From Laspinema palackyanum D2a (GTDB lineage: Bacteria; Cyanobacteriota; Cyanobacteriia; Cyanobacteriales; Laspinemataceae), in contig JAMXFF010000010.1 of NCBI GenBank assembly GCA_025370845.1, positions 56,176 through 120,175 on the forward strand: DNA of 64,000 nt, written 5' to 3'. Made by a program: the position numbers and the translations under genes. Below, piece by piece: positions 1-8,706 of the stretch. Under the pieces are notes generated by a model that did no database searches, had not been told where the DNA came from, and was given only the letters and a program-made list of their open reading frames with translations. Numbering within the stretch: position 1 is the stretch's first letter; every line of letters begins with the position of its first letter.

Positions 1-120
1 AACCCCAGGCGGTTGTCGCCACCCACCGACAAATTAACCCCAGGCGGTTGTCGCCACCCACCGACAAATTAACCCCAGGCGGTTGTCGCCACCCACCGAC
101 AAATTAACCCCAAGCGGTTG
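1..120. repeat. 35-bp tandem repeat, about 3.5 copies
   Basis: Three near-identical 35-bp units begin at 1, 36 and 71, and a diverged half unit begins at 106. Each unit carries the core CAGGCGGTTGTCGCCACCCA. A related fragment (GGCGGTTGTCGCAAC) lies upstream of pdhA near 35101, so this belongs to an interspersed family. The array is open in one frame and artificially extends the downstream acetyltransferase reading frame. Confidence 0.9.
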
Positions 121-142
121 TCTTCTTAAATATCGAAAAATT

Positions 143-781
143 ATGCTAGAAATTGTCCAATTGACCGATATCAATCATCCCGATTTTCAAGGTGCTTTAG
201 AAATCTACCTGGATTCTTTTCCCCCTTGCGAAAGACAACCCCTAGAAATCTTGGAAACGCGATTATCCAATCAGCTTTATCAATGGTTTGTTGCTAAAGC
301 AGAAAACCAAGTGGTGGGAATTGCTTTGATTTATCCTTTGAAACCGACCCCTTTTATCCTGCTGGACTATCTGGGGACCGATAAAAATTATCGCAGTCGC
401 GGCATTGGTCGAATGTTGATGTCTCATCTCATTAATTTGCTAAATAATCAGCAAAACACCTTACTAATCGAGGTGGAAAATCCCCAGTTTTGCGAAGATT
501 CAGAACAAGCAGAACGCCGGATTAAATTTTACCAAAATAATGGAGCAAAAATTTTACAATCCGTGAGATATGTGCTGCCGCCTTTATCGGGAGAGGTGCC
601 GACGGAGATGTTATTAATGATGGTTCCCGCAGAATTGGGGGGTCAATTGCCAGGGAAGCAGGTAAAACAACTGATTGAACAAGTTTATCAGGAGATGTAC
701 GATCGCCCTTCGGAAGATGCGTTATTACGGTCCTTTATTGAGGAAGTTCCGGATGTTGTCTCATTGGTGCATCTCTCCTAG
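143..781 (+). CDS. GNAT family N-acetyltransferase
   Basis: A 212-aa cytoplasmic protein with a GNAT fold, expected to move an acetyl group from acetyl-CoA to an amine; the substrate cannot be told. The acetyl-CoA pyrophosphate loop is visible as RSRGIGRM at residues 84-91, after the beta-4 strand FILLDYLGTD. A later segment, RRIKFYQNNGAKIL (125-138), fits the C-terminal strand and helix of the family. The frame is open from 83, but the first 20 codons would translate the tandem repeat, so I place the start at the ATG at 143. It lies 124 bp upstream of uvrC on the same strand, with no sign of shared function. Confidence 0.8.
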   Translation: MLEIVQLTDINHPDFQGALEIYLDSFPPCERQPLEILETRLSNQLYQWFVAKAENQVVGIALIYPLKPTPFILLDYLGTDKNYRSRGIGRMLMSHLINLLNNQQNTLLIEVENPQFCEDSEQAERRIKFYQNNGAKILQSVRYVLPPLSGEVPTEMLLMMVPAELGGQLPGKQVKQLIEQVYQEMYDRPSEDALLRSFIEEVPDVVSLVHLS

Positions 782-905
782 GGATTAAAAATTAGGATGG
801 GAAATCCCTACTTTATTCTATCCGGTGAGTTTCCCCATCCTTGGATAGCTTTGCTAAAATAGAAAATCCAGGATAAATTTATCCCAATTCTATGCCTAAA
901 CTCTT

Positions 906-2786
906 ATGGAAACCACCCAACCTTTAACTCTGATTCAGGATTCAGAACGACTGGAAAATCGACTCAAGGAAATCCCCCCAGTTCCGGGGGTCTATTTGAT
1001 GCGCGATCGCGACGATCGCATTCTCTATATTGGCAAGTCCAAAAAGTTGCGATCGCGAGTGCGGTCTTATTTCCGAGACTCCCAAAGTTTGAGTCAGCGG
1101 ATTGAACGAATGGTGCAGCAAGTGGCGGATATTGAATTCATCGTCACGGATACAGAAGCAGAAGCATTAGCATTAGAAGCAAATCTGGTTAAGCAGCATC
1201 AACCCTACTTTAATGTCCTACTCAAAGATGATAAAAAATACCCCTATCTCTGCATTACTTGGTCGGAAACTTATCCGCGCATTTTTATCACCCGCAAGCG
1301 TAAAGCAGGCAGTGCTAAAGACCGTTATTATGGTCCTTATGTTGATGCGGGGGTGTTGCGGAGTACGTTGCATTTAGTCAAGCAAATTTTTCCCTTGCGT
1401 CAGCGTCCCCAACCCCTGTTTAAAGACCGACCTTGTTTGAATTATGATATTGGTCGTTGTCCTGGGGTTTGTCAAGGTTTAATTGATGCGGAAGACTATC
1501 GCAAAACTGTCCAAAAGGTGGCGATGGTGTTTCAGGGTCGGACGGATGAATTGCTAGATATTTTAAAACAGCAAATGGAGGCGGCAGCGGAGGAGTTGAA
1601 CTTTGAACTAGCGGCAAGACTTCGAGATCGCATTCAGGGGTTGCAGTCCCTTCATGCCGGTCAAAAAGTCTCCCTACCCGACGATCGCCTTTCCCAAGAT
1701 GCGATCGCACTCTCCAGCAATGGCGATCGCGCTTGTATCCAACTCTTCCAAGTTCGCGCCGGACAGTTAGTCGGACGCTTAGGATTTGTGGCAGAAGCGC
1801 AAACTGCCGAACCTGGCGCAATTTTACAACGGGTGTTAGAGGAACATTACCGCAATGTAGACTCCGTGGAGATTCCTGCCGAAATTTTAGTCCAACATGA
1901 ATTACCCGAGGCGGAAATCTTGGGAGATTGGTTAAGCGATCGCAAGGGTCGCAAAGTCTCCATTCTCACACCGCAACGGCAAACCAAGGCGGAATTAATC
2001 GAAATGGTTGCCAAAAATGCCGACTATGAAATGGCGCGGATGCAAAAATTCAGCGATCGCAATGCCGCTGCAATGCAGGATTTAGCGGAACTCCTGGATT
2101 TGCCAGAATTGCCACGGCGCATCGAAGGATATGATATTTCTCACGTCCAAGGGTCCGATGCTGTTGCTTCTCGCGTCGTCTTTATTGACGGACTCCCGGC
2201 AAATCAACATTATCGCCGCTACAAAATCCGCAATCCCGAAGTGCAATCGGGTCACTCCGATGACTTTGCCAGTCTTGCAGAAGTGCTGGGACGCCGGTTT
2301 CGCGATGCAGGTAACCAGAAACGGGAAACGGGTAAAATTGAACAGTCCCCGGATTGGCCGGACTTGGTTATGATTGATGGCGGTAAAGGTCAATTGTCAG
2401 CAGTGGTGGCAGTGTTGCGGGAGATGGATTTACTCGAAGAGGTGCGAGTTGTGAGTTTGGCGAAACAGCGTGAGGAAATCTTCCAACCGGGAGAGTCGTT
2501 ACCTGTACCATCAGACGCGGAACAACCGGGGGTGCAATTGTTACGACGGTTGCGCGATGAAGCACACCGCTTTGCTGTGACGTTTCACCGCCAACAACGG
2601 ACTGAACGAATGCGGCGATCGCGCTTAGATGAAATTTCCGGGTTGGGATTTGAACGGCAAAAACAACTGTTAGCGCATTTTCATTCCATCGATTATATTA
2701 GTATTGCGACTCCGGAACAATTGGCAGAAGTATCGGGAATTGGTCCAAGGTTGGCACAGCAAATTTATGAGTATTTTCATCCATGA
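906..2786 (+). CDS. uvrC: Excinuclease ABC subunit C
   Basis: UvrC makes the 3' and 5' incisions around DNA damage in UvrABC nucleotide excision repair. The 626-aa length is normal for the family. The N-terminal GIY-YIG nuclease domain is clear (GVYLM at 28-32, [11 protein letters not shown] at 41-51). A UVR motif ([11 protein letters not shown], near residue 235) binds UvrB. The RNase H-like 5' nuclease domain follows ([13 protein letters not shown] and [11 protein letters not shown]), and tandem helix-hairpin-helix motifs end the protein ([27 protein letters not shown]). The stop overlaps the next gene by 4 bp (ATGA), suggesting translational coupling. Confidence 0.97.
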   Translation: METTQPLTLIQDSERLENRLKEIPPVPGVYLMRDRDDRILYIGKSKKLRSRVRSYFRDSQSLSQRIERMVQQVADIEFIVTDTEAEALALEANLVKQHQPYFNVLLKDDKKYPYLCITWSETYPRIFITRKRKAGSAKDRYYGPYVDAGVLRSTLHLVKQIFPLRQRPQPLFKDRPCLNYDIGRCPGVCQGLIDAEDYRKTVQKVAMVFQGRTDELLDILKQQMEAAAEELNFELAARLRDRIQGLQSLHAGQKVSLPDDRLSQDAIALSSNGDRACIQLFQVRAGQLVGRLGFVAEAQTAEPGAILQRVLEEHYRNVDSVEIPAEILVQHELPEAEILGDWLSDRKGRKVSILTPQRQTKAELIEMVAKNADYEMARMQKFSDRNAAAMQDLAELLDLPELPRRIEGYDISHVQGSDAVASRVVFIDGLPANQHYRRYKIRNPEVQSGHSDDFASLAEVLGRRFRDAGNQKRETGKIEQSPDWPDLVMIDGGKGQLSAVVAVLREMDLLEEVRVVSLAKQREEIFQPGESLPVPSDAEQPGVQLLRRLRDEAHRFAVTFHRQQRTERMRRSRLDEISGLGFERQKQLLAHFHSIDYISIATPEQLAEVSGIGPRLAQQIYEYFHP

Positions 2787-3496
2787 ATCTTAACCCCAAA
2801 TTGCTTAAACCTGCCATCCCTTATTGGATTGGGGGATTAATCTGCTTTGAAGTGGCGATCGTCATCATTTACCTAGGTGGGGTCTTCATTCATCGCGAAG
2901 TTTATCCCCCATTTGATATGGATGGATTCATGACGATTCCCTCCCTATTACAAGCATCGATTCTCTTACAACTCTCCTTGGTTTATTTAGGGATGTTCTT
3001 CTTTTCCCGCCACTCACAGGAACGGCCTTCCCCCGCATTTTGGTTAGTTCAATCGGTGTTATTATTCTATGTTACCTTAGATGAACTGGTCAAACTCCAT
3101 CTGGGACTGGGTTCATCCAGTTGGATGCCGATTGCGGGTACAAAATATTGGATTGGAATTTATAGCTTTTTAATCGTGGCGATCGCGGTCTTCTTTTTCC
3201 GAGATTTTAAAGCACTCTGGTATAGTTCTCGAAACCTAGTCATTTTAGGAATTTCTGGATTGTTGCTGGCCATTATTGGGGGATTTGGTGGCGAGATATT
3301 TAAACATATTGTTTTGAATCCTCTCCTGTCCCAGTGGTTTCCAGAACGGGAAGTGTTAACCTGGGTCATCGAACAAGTTAGAGTGGCCTTCGAGGAATTT
3401 TTAGAAATGTTTGGAGAAACCTTGATGTTATATGCGGTCTTGCTATTTGTTGCCAAGAAATTTGAGCAAAAACATCAGGATTTTGGGGAGAAATGA
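2783..3496 (+). CDS. Multi-pass membrane protein of unknown function
   Basis: I do not recognise a family. The 237-aa product has about six hydrophobic segments (roughly residues 15-37, 56-76, 87-104, 121-140, 150-172 and 212-226) joined by short loops, so it is an integral membrane protein. Acidic and amphipathic stretches lie between segments 5 and 6 ([25 protein letters not shown]). Its ATG overlaps the uvrC stop by 4 bp, so it is probably co-translated with uvrC, but nothing in the sequence links it to repair. Confidence 0.75.
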   Translation: MNLNPKLLKPAIPYWIGGLICFEVAIVIIYLGGVFIHREVYPPFDMDGFMTIPSLLQASILLQLSLVYLGMFFFSRHSQERPSPAFWLVQSVLLFYVTLDELVKLHLGLGSSSWMPIAGTKYWIGIYSFLIVAIAVFFFRDFKALWYSSRNLVILGISGLLLAIIGGFGGEIFKHIVLNPLLSQWFPEREVLTWVIEQVRVAFEEFLEMFGETLMLYAVLLFVAKKFEQKHQDFGEK

Positions 3497-3572
3497 GGAA
3501 GGTTTAATTTTTTTATTACAAGACTAAATTTGAGGGGAAGCGGGTTTATCCTCTCATTAATACTCCTCAAAA

Positions 3573-4013
3573 TTATGAATAAAGGTTATGGTTTGGATCG
3601 AGCCAAACAATATAAAAAATATTCTCCTCCTCAATAAAGAACCCATGAACTCTGCCATATTCGTTAGCCGAAACTTGAAACAACTGGTAAGGCGTATCTA
3701 CTAACTGTTCCTCATTAGGAATGCCAAAGCACTTTTCTGTCACTCTCCGGTCACTCCAGTCTATGGGATGGCATCGTAGATTGGCAGCATTCTTCACTGT
3801 AATTTCTGTGAAAGTCATCGTAGAAATATTTTTCAATCTTTCCAGCAAAACAGAAAAATACTTAGCATCCTGATGGTTACATGGAAATTTGGGATGGTTA
3901 GTTTGTAAATAAGTAAATGAAAAGCTGATACCTTGTGGAGGAGCCAGCTTTGTAGGCGAGATTTTAGATGTAGGACTCGGCGGAATTTTCGGTTTCTTCG
4001 GTTTCTTCGGCAT
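3573..4013 (-). CDS. Putative toxin of a Panacea-type toxin-antitoxin pair
   Basis: A 146-aa protein downstream of, and overlapping by 50 bp, a DUF4065/Panacea gene. I do not recognise the fold. It has a basic, proline-rich start (MPKKPKKPKIPPSP) and a core containing DAKYFSVLLERLK, RCHPIDWSD and a C-terminal strand pair GRVHGFFI / FYIVWLDPNHNLY. Panacea antitoxins are known to pair with many unrelated toxin domains, almost always in an adjacent gene, so position is the main evidence for a toxin role. The true start could be further inside, since the first 30 residues are low complexity and overlap the antitoxin gene. The compact 100-residue core with a conserved-looking His/Trp motif would fit a small RNase-like toxin, but that is inference. 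Confidence 0.6.
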   Translation of the reverse strand: MPKKPKKPKIPPSPTSKISPTKLAPPQGISFSFTYLQTNHPKFPCNHQDAKYFSVLLERLKNISTMTFTEITVKNAANLRCHPIDWSDRRVTEKCFGIPNEEQLVDTPYQLFQVSANEYGRVHGFFIEEENIFYIVWLDPNHNLYS

Positions 4014-4449
4014 GAGCTGCGTAATAGTCTTTCATCCACTCTTTCTTAATTATATCCCTTGACGGCGCATCAATCGGTAAATTGCCACGAGCAAGTTTCC
4101 AAGGATCTTCTTGATTAGTCATGCGTTTTAACTCGTAAGCGTCGCACCCCAAGTAAACATCGGCAATTTCTTGAAGAAACTTCTCAAGTTGTGGGTTTAG
4201 AGTGGGTTTGGCAACCTTCTCGATAATCGGTTTCCAGCTAAAAGACTGGTATTTTTGATATAATGTTGGCAGAACTGGACCGTGAATCCATGCTTCAAAG
4301 TCTTCCTCAAATAAGGGAGACTCTTCAAGTGCCAAATGCCATGCCTGAGCATAGTAAACCAGCTTTTGTAGCTTCAGATTACTGAGAAAAGAGCCAGTTT
4401 CATTTGCCAACCAGATAAAGTAATTTGCCACTTCAAAGGGACTTACCAT
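3964..4449 (-). CDS. Panacea-domain (DUF4065) antitoxin, SocA-like
   Basis: The 161-aa protein matches the DUF4065/Panacea family, which includes Caulobacter SocA and the Gp4-like phage proteins. Typical motifs are FLSNLKLQKLVYYAQAWHLAL (about residues 21-41), EDFEAWIHGPVLPTLYQKY (49-67) and a C-terminal half ending in LARGNLPIDAPSRDIIKKEWMKDYY. Panacea proteins neutralise diverse toxins encoded next door, and the following gene overlaps this one by 50 bp. The last residues are acidic and glutamate-rich, opposite in charge to the basic N-terminus of the partner, even though the same DNA encodes both. Confidence 0.85.
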   Translation of the reverse strand: MVSPFEVANYFIWLANETGSFLSNLKLQKLVYYAQAWHLALEESPLFEEDFEAWIHGPVLPTLYQKYQSFSWKPIIEKVAKPTLNPQLEKFLQEIADVYLGCDAYELKRMTNQEDPWKLARGNLPIDAPSRDIIKKEWMKDYYAAHAEETEETENSAESYI

Positions 4450-4483
4450 GTTTAAGCATTACCTTCGTTTTAAACTTTTCATT

Positions 4484-4648
4484 TTATTTTACCATAAACT
4501 TTCGCTTTCGGCATATTTTTTTATCGTGATTATCGGTTTTGCCTGCCATTGCATAGACGAAACCGCGTCGATATTCATGTCGAATTGGGGTTTGCCGTTC
4601 GATTTCGAGATATTCTTCAGCACTGATAGAGTTGGGTACAGCAATCAT
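4484..4648 (-). pseudogene. N-terminal remnant of a Uma2-family (DUF820) endonuclease
   Basis: Reading the minus strand from the ATG at 4648 gives 54 codons. The first 42 look like the start of a cyanobacterial Uma2/DUF820 protein (MIAVPNSISAEEYLEIERQ, then HEYRRGFVYAMAG). After DNHD the reading degenerates into lysine/arginine-rich codons and a stop at 4484. Full-length family members are about 190 aa with a PD-(D/E)XK core, which is missing here, so this is a truncated, non-functional copy. Confidence 0.65.
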
Positions 4649-4722
4649 CAGCGTTGCCTCCAAAAGGTGATTAACTTTGCTTCAATTATAGCATTGAATT
4701 GAACGGTGGTTCCACCTTATAA

Positions 4723-7700
4723 TTATTCCTCTTCTCGTGATAAAATCAAATTCAGCACGTTTAACTCATGAGAATTTAACAAATACTTATCGGAAAACAT
4801 TTTAGCGCGCATTTGCTCTAAACTGTAGCTTCTGAACAGTAAAAAAGGAAATTCTCGGTATTGGCGACCAATGGGTAAGGTGTTGTAAGCGGGATAGAGG
4901 GAGTGGAGGTAGCGGGAGAGTAAGGTTCTAAATTCTTGGCCTTCTTCTTCCTGGGGTTCTTCTTTGAAATACTCAGCGATCGCCTCTCCGGCAATGAAGT
5001 TAAACAATGGCATCAAATAATATTGGTCAGTGTTATTGCTATATTGTTCAAACCATTGAGTGCGGGTTGCTTCCCGGTGGAGTAATTCCACTAATTCAAG
5101 AGCACCCCCGCGTATGGCCGATCGCAGGTTTTCGGGATATTCCAAACTCTTACTCACGGCAAACATCTTGTTCATTAACTCAGGGGTGGCATAGCGGCGA
5201 ATCTGCTGTTCTAAGCGAATTTCATAACTTTCTTCTAACCTTTGTTGAATCGGAACAATGAGTAAACTTCCCACCAGATGACCCGGTTCAATATTGCCAA
5301 GGTCTAAAAGTTGGTCGAGGCGGTTACAGTATTGGGTAAATTGGGTATTGAATTCTTCCCTTAAGGAAAGATAGGATTTCTGCATGGTTTTCTCGGTCCC
5401 GGTTTCATCCATTAAGATAAATTCCGCATGACTGAGAAGACCTTCCAAACTGATAAAAATATCTTGTAAGATGCGATGACTGGGTTTCTGGCGATATTCA
5501 GTTTTAAGTTCACGAATCAGGTGGGTGATTTGACCACTCAAGGTCATTCCAGCAGTAGAAACGGATTTACCTCCAATGGGAATGATTAGACAATCTTTTC
5601 TCCCCAAGGGTCCGGACCCGAAAATCCGGGTCATCATGGAAAGTTTCAGAATCAGCAAGATATTCAAGAGATTCAAGATGCTTTCTTGCATCGACAGTTG
5701 CCGTTCGGTTTCGTCATCCAGGGTGGGAAATTCGGGGTCAGTGGAGGGATAGTACACCGCGCGATCGCCTAAGTAAAATATCAGGGATTTCTCTTCCGTA
5801 TCCAGGGTTTGCCGGACGCCATTTTCCTGATATTCTCCCCTGGCGCGATAAATCACCTGAATCACTTCCATCAGATTTTTCTCAATCTGAAACCGGGGAA
5901 TCTCAACTAAAATATGTTGTGCTTTAGGAAAGGATAATCCCCGACTGGCGGAGGAGGTCATAAACACGACTTTGACATCTTGTTTATAGGTCTGGATTCG
6001 CAGTTTTTCCGCCTCTGCGAGACTGGCATGAATTTCCAGATAATCCCTGTAGGGTTCAAATTTACCTCGGCGTTTGCGAAGGGTTTCTATGAGTTCCTGC
6101 AATCGCTTTTTATCCTGAATGTAGACCAGGATTTGACGGGAATCCGGTTGGATTAATAACTGATAAATATCTTCCGCCAGTCGAGTTTGCATCTTCTCGA
6201 CTAAGGTGCGCTTTTCGGATTTAAACAGATTGGAGGTGAATTTGACCGATTCGATAAAGATTTTATAGGTAATGTTCAACTCACTGGCCGGGTAGGAGTT
6301 GGTATTAATCGCACAAGCGGGTAAATTTTTAAATTGGAAAGTCTCGATGGTGAGAGGGTTTTGGGACTGTTTGGCAAGGCGAAAATAGATTTTATCTGGT
6401 TCGGGAGAGGGTTGAGATAAGTGTTGGGTAATCACGTCTTTGTCTACAATAGACGCATCCGCTACAATCACCTTGGTATTAAATCCATGTTCGGGGTTGG
6501 CGAGTTCATAGTTGTGCAGAAATTGACTGATTCCTTGCAAGAAGTGAACGCCGCTATCATCCCCGGTGATTTCGTCAATCATAATAAATAGATGTTTGAT
6601 GCGGTTCGAGATTTGCCGCATTTTTGCCGGAATGACTTCTTTATCTCGTTGGTTGTATGCACTTTTAAAGATGTGACTAAGATGTTTCAGGGTGGTGTTT
6701 CCCGGGGTGGTGACGCGCAAGGATTGGATGGAGACAGTGGCGAGGATTTGATTGGAGAGTTGATCGGCGACTGCGGTATGAATGCCAGAACAAATACTGG
6801 AAAGCACTCCGGCAGTTTTTGTCCCGCGATCGCCAATTTTGTCGGAGGCGATTTGAGTTAAACGGCGGGACCGACGCTGACCCCTTGGCGATCGCACTTC
6901 CTGATCCGCAGGAATAAAATCGACCGCGTTGGCATTAAAAGCATCTCCCCGGGAGTTGGTGTGATATCGAACTGTGGGAGATCCGCCATTTTCCTGGATC
7001 AGGACGGCGTTACTGGTGAGACACCAGAGGCGATCGTCACAGAGGTTGCCGGTGGATGCCGATTTAAACTTATCGATAATATCTAAATTGACTTGTTTCC
7101 GGGGACTGACATAAAGGAATAAGAACCCCTCGTCAAAATGGGACTGTAGAAAATTGGCGATCGCAGTGGTTTTACCGATTCCCGGATTGCCGGTTAAAAA
7201 CAGATAAATCTCCTCCGAAGTCAGCGCGTTTTGTATCAGTTCCGCGTGTCCATTTCGCAGGGTCAATCCCGCCGGTAAACCCAAGGGAGTTGCCAACTCC
7301 TGGGGGAGAATCCCCACAGAGTTAAAAAAACTTTGAATTCGTTCGTGATGAATTACTTCAGTGATACCCGGTCCGGTGAGGTTGGGTTGCGACAATTTGT
7401 CTACCAATTGTTGACCCTCGATAAAACTTTTGGCAGCACTTCGCTGAATTTGTTTTAAAACATTTTTTCGCGCTGTTTTAATTTCTTGCTGTTTCGGTTC
7501 CTTCTTATAAATTTCGGCACAAGTTGCCAACAACTGGAGATTGTCAGGACGCAGAGAGATGGTTCCAATATGGCGATCGCTATATCCCACAACATTGAAA
7601 ACCAGGGAAGCGGATTCTGGCAAGAGGCCATATTCCTGCAAAAATCCATAGAAACTATGCGCGTAAGAACCGGCCTGAATTAACTTGGTACTTTCTTTAT

Positions 7701-8442
7701 CTCGGCGTTTAAATGCTGTTAAATATTGCCGTAAATCTTTCGATAAATCCAAATCTAACCCGGGACTGCTGCCGGTATCCAGACGCAACTTAGAAAAAAC
7801 ACTTTTAGACCGCAAGTACCCCAACTCCCCTCTCAGCATTTGCCGCAAGACTTCCACATCATCCAGGGGAACAATATCCTCGGCAGATTGCACGGAAAAC
7901 ACGGATAAATCTACAGATAAAATCCGGAACTTCTGACCATAGCGCAAGAAGATTAAGGTATCGGACTGCAAAAACTCCCCCGCTTTCCCCTGTCCAGAAT
8001 ATTGATGAATAATCCGCTGAATTTGCCGGAAATCGAGGGTTTCAAACTGGCATAAGACTTGGGTGAAATGTTCTTTAGAATCTTTGGGGGAAGTGCCAAT
8101 GCTGTTGTCTCCAGCAAAACTGCATTGATAGTAAAGAATTTCAAGTTGACGTTTGCGGCCATCTTCCTGGGAGTTCAGATATTCCCGAAAGAAATTCAAT
8201 CCCGAGAGAAACCCCTTCTGGATAAAAAAGCGACTCCATTTTTCCAAAATCTCGCGGTTTTGGGGTGCGATCGCCTCATGTTTTTCCGCGATTCGCTTGA
8301 CCATTTTCGGTAATTTGAGTCCCTGCAAATCCTGGCGATACAAGTCTCCAAAATGCTGTTTAATCTGATGGCGTTCCAGATAGGACAAGATGCCAATATT
8401 AAACCCCACTTCAAACAACCGGCCTAATTCTTCTGCAATCAT
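4723..8442 (-). CDS. Large superfamily-2-like helicase/ATPase of unknown system
   Basis: A 1239-aa protein that I cannot assign to a named family. Residues 1-400 resemble nothing I know. A P-loop follows (GNPGIGKT, 418-425), then a segment resembling helicase motif Ia (LFLYVSPRKQ, 441-450). A Walker B acidic box is FIMIDEIT (619-626). The second RecA-like half contains QILVYIQDKKRL (770-781), VKVVFMTSSASRGLSFPKA (motif V-like, 823-841) and QVIYRARG (motif VI-like, 862-869). A long helical C-terminal region follows. The architecture suggests a nucleic-acid translocase. It lies 264 bp downstream of an equally large unknown gene on the same strand; the gap is filled by palindromic repeats but has no convincing promoter, so the two may be co-expressed. 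A defence or plasmid-maintenance role is inference only. Confidence 0.75.
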   Translation of the reverse strand: MIAEELGRLFEVGFNIGILSYLERHQIKQHFGDLYRQDLQGLKLPKMVKRIAEKHEAIAPQNREILEKWSRFFIQKGFLSGLNFFREYLNSQEDGRKRQLEILYYQCSFAGDNSIGTSPKDSKEHFTQVLCQFETLDFRQIQRIIHQYSGQGKAGEFLQSDTLIFLRYGQKFRILSVDLSVFSVQSAEDIVPLDDVEVLRQMLRGELGYLRSKSVFSKLRLDTGSSPGLDLDLSKDLRQYLTAFKRRDKESTKLIQAGSYAHSFYGFLQEYGLLPESASLVFNVVGYSDRHIGTISLRPDNLQLLATCAEIYKKEPKQQEIKTARKNVLKQIQRSAAKSFIEGQQLVDKLSQPNLTGPGITEVIHHERIQSFFNSVGILPQELATPLGLPAGLTLRNGHAELIQNALTSEEIYLFLTGNPGIGKTTAIANFLQSHFDEGFLFLYVSPRKQVNLDIIDKFKSASTGNLCDDRLWCLTSNAVLIQENGGSPTVRYHTNSRGDAFNANAVDFIPADQEVRSPRGQRRSRRLTQIASDKIGDRGTKTAGVLSSICSGIHTAVADQLSNQILATVSIQSLRVTTPGNTTLKHLSHIFKSAYNQRDKEVIPAKMRQISNRIKHLFIMIDEITGDDSGVHFLQGISQFLHNYELANPEHGFNTKVIVADASIVDKDVITQHLSQPSPEPDKIYFRLAKQSQNPLTIETFQFKNLPACAINTNSYPASELNITYKIFIESVKFTSNLFKSEKRTLVEKMQTRLAEDIYQLLIQPDSRQILVYIQDKKRLQELIETLRKRRGKFEPYRDYLEIHASLAEAEKLRIQTYKQDVKVVFMTSSASRGLSFPKAQHILVEIPRFQIEKNLMEVIQVIYRARGEYQENGVRQTLDTEEKSLIFYLGDRAVYYPSTDPEFPTLDDETERQLSMQESILNLLNILLILKLSMMTRIFGSGPLGRKDCLIIPIGGKSVSTAGMTLSGQITHLIRELKTEYRQKPSHRILQDIFISLEGLLSHAEFILMDETGTEKTMQKSYLSLREEFNTQFTQYCNRLDQLLDLGNIEPGHLVGSLLIVPIQQRLEESYEIRLEQQIRRYATPELMNKMFAVSKSLEYPENLRSAIRGGALELVELLHREATRTQWFEQYSNNTDQYYLMPLFNFIAGEAIAEYFKEEPQEEEGQEFRTLLSRYLHSLYPAYNTLPIGRQYREFPFLLFRSYSLEQMRAKMFSDKYLLNSHELNVLNLILSREEE

Positions 8443-8706
8443 CTGTTTGATATGACTCCTGATAGTAATTGTTATTTAGTCAACAACCGCTGGGGGTTAA
8501 AACTAATAGCTAAAGTCGGTTAAAACCGACTAGATTTTGCTACTTATTCCGTGATGTTTTTAGTCGGTTTTAAGCGATTTGATTCGGTTAGGCCGCCAAT
8601 TTTTTGAACGATTGGCGGCCGGGTTTCGCCACTTATCTCGTGATGTTTTTAGTCGGTTTTAAGCGAGGTAGTGGCGATCACGCTGGCGCCGCTACAGGCG
8701 CTTGAT
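8443..8706. repeat. Composite palindromic repeat between the two large genes
   Basis: This 264-bp gap contains a palindrome AGTCGGTTAAAACCGACT (about 8513-8530), a 30-bp inverted repeat with arms GGCCGCCAAT / ATTGGCGGCC (about 8601-8630), and a roughly 36-bp direct repeat (GTGATGTTTTTAGTCGG near 8551 and 8640). Similar mosaics occur at 17118-17356 and 56634-56953. Confidence 0.75.

Noticed and set aside
1..120. 35-bp tandem repeat as a CRISPR array
   Set aside because: Units are contiguous with no unique spacers, and no cas gene is present.
1420..1821. 133-aa frame antisense to uvrC
   Set aside because: Low-complexity shadow of a well-defined gene.
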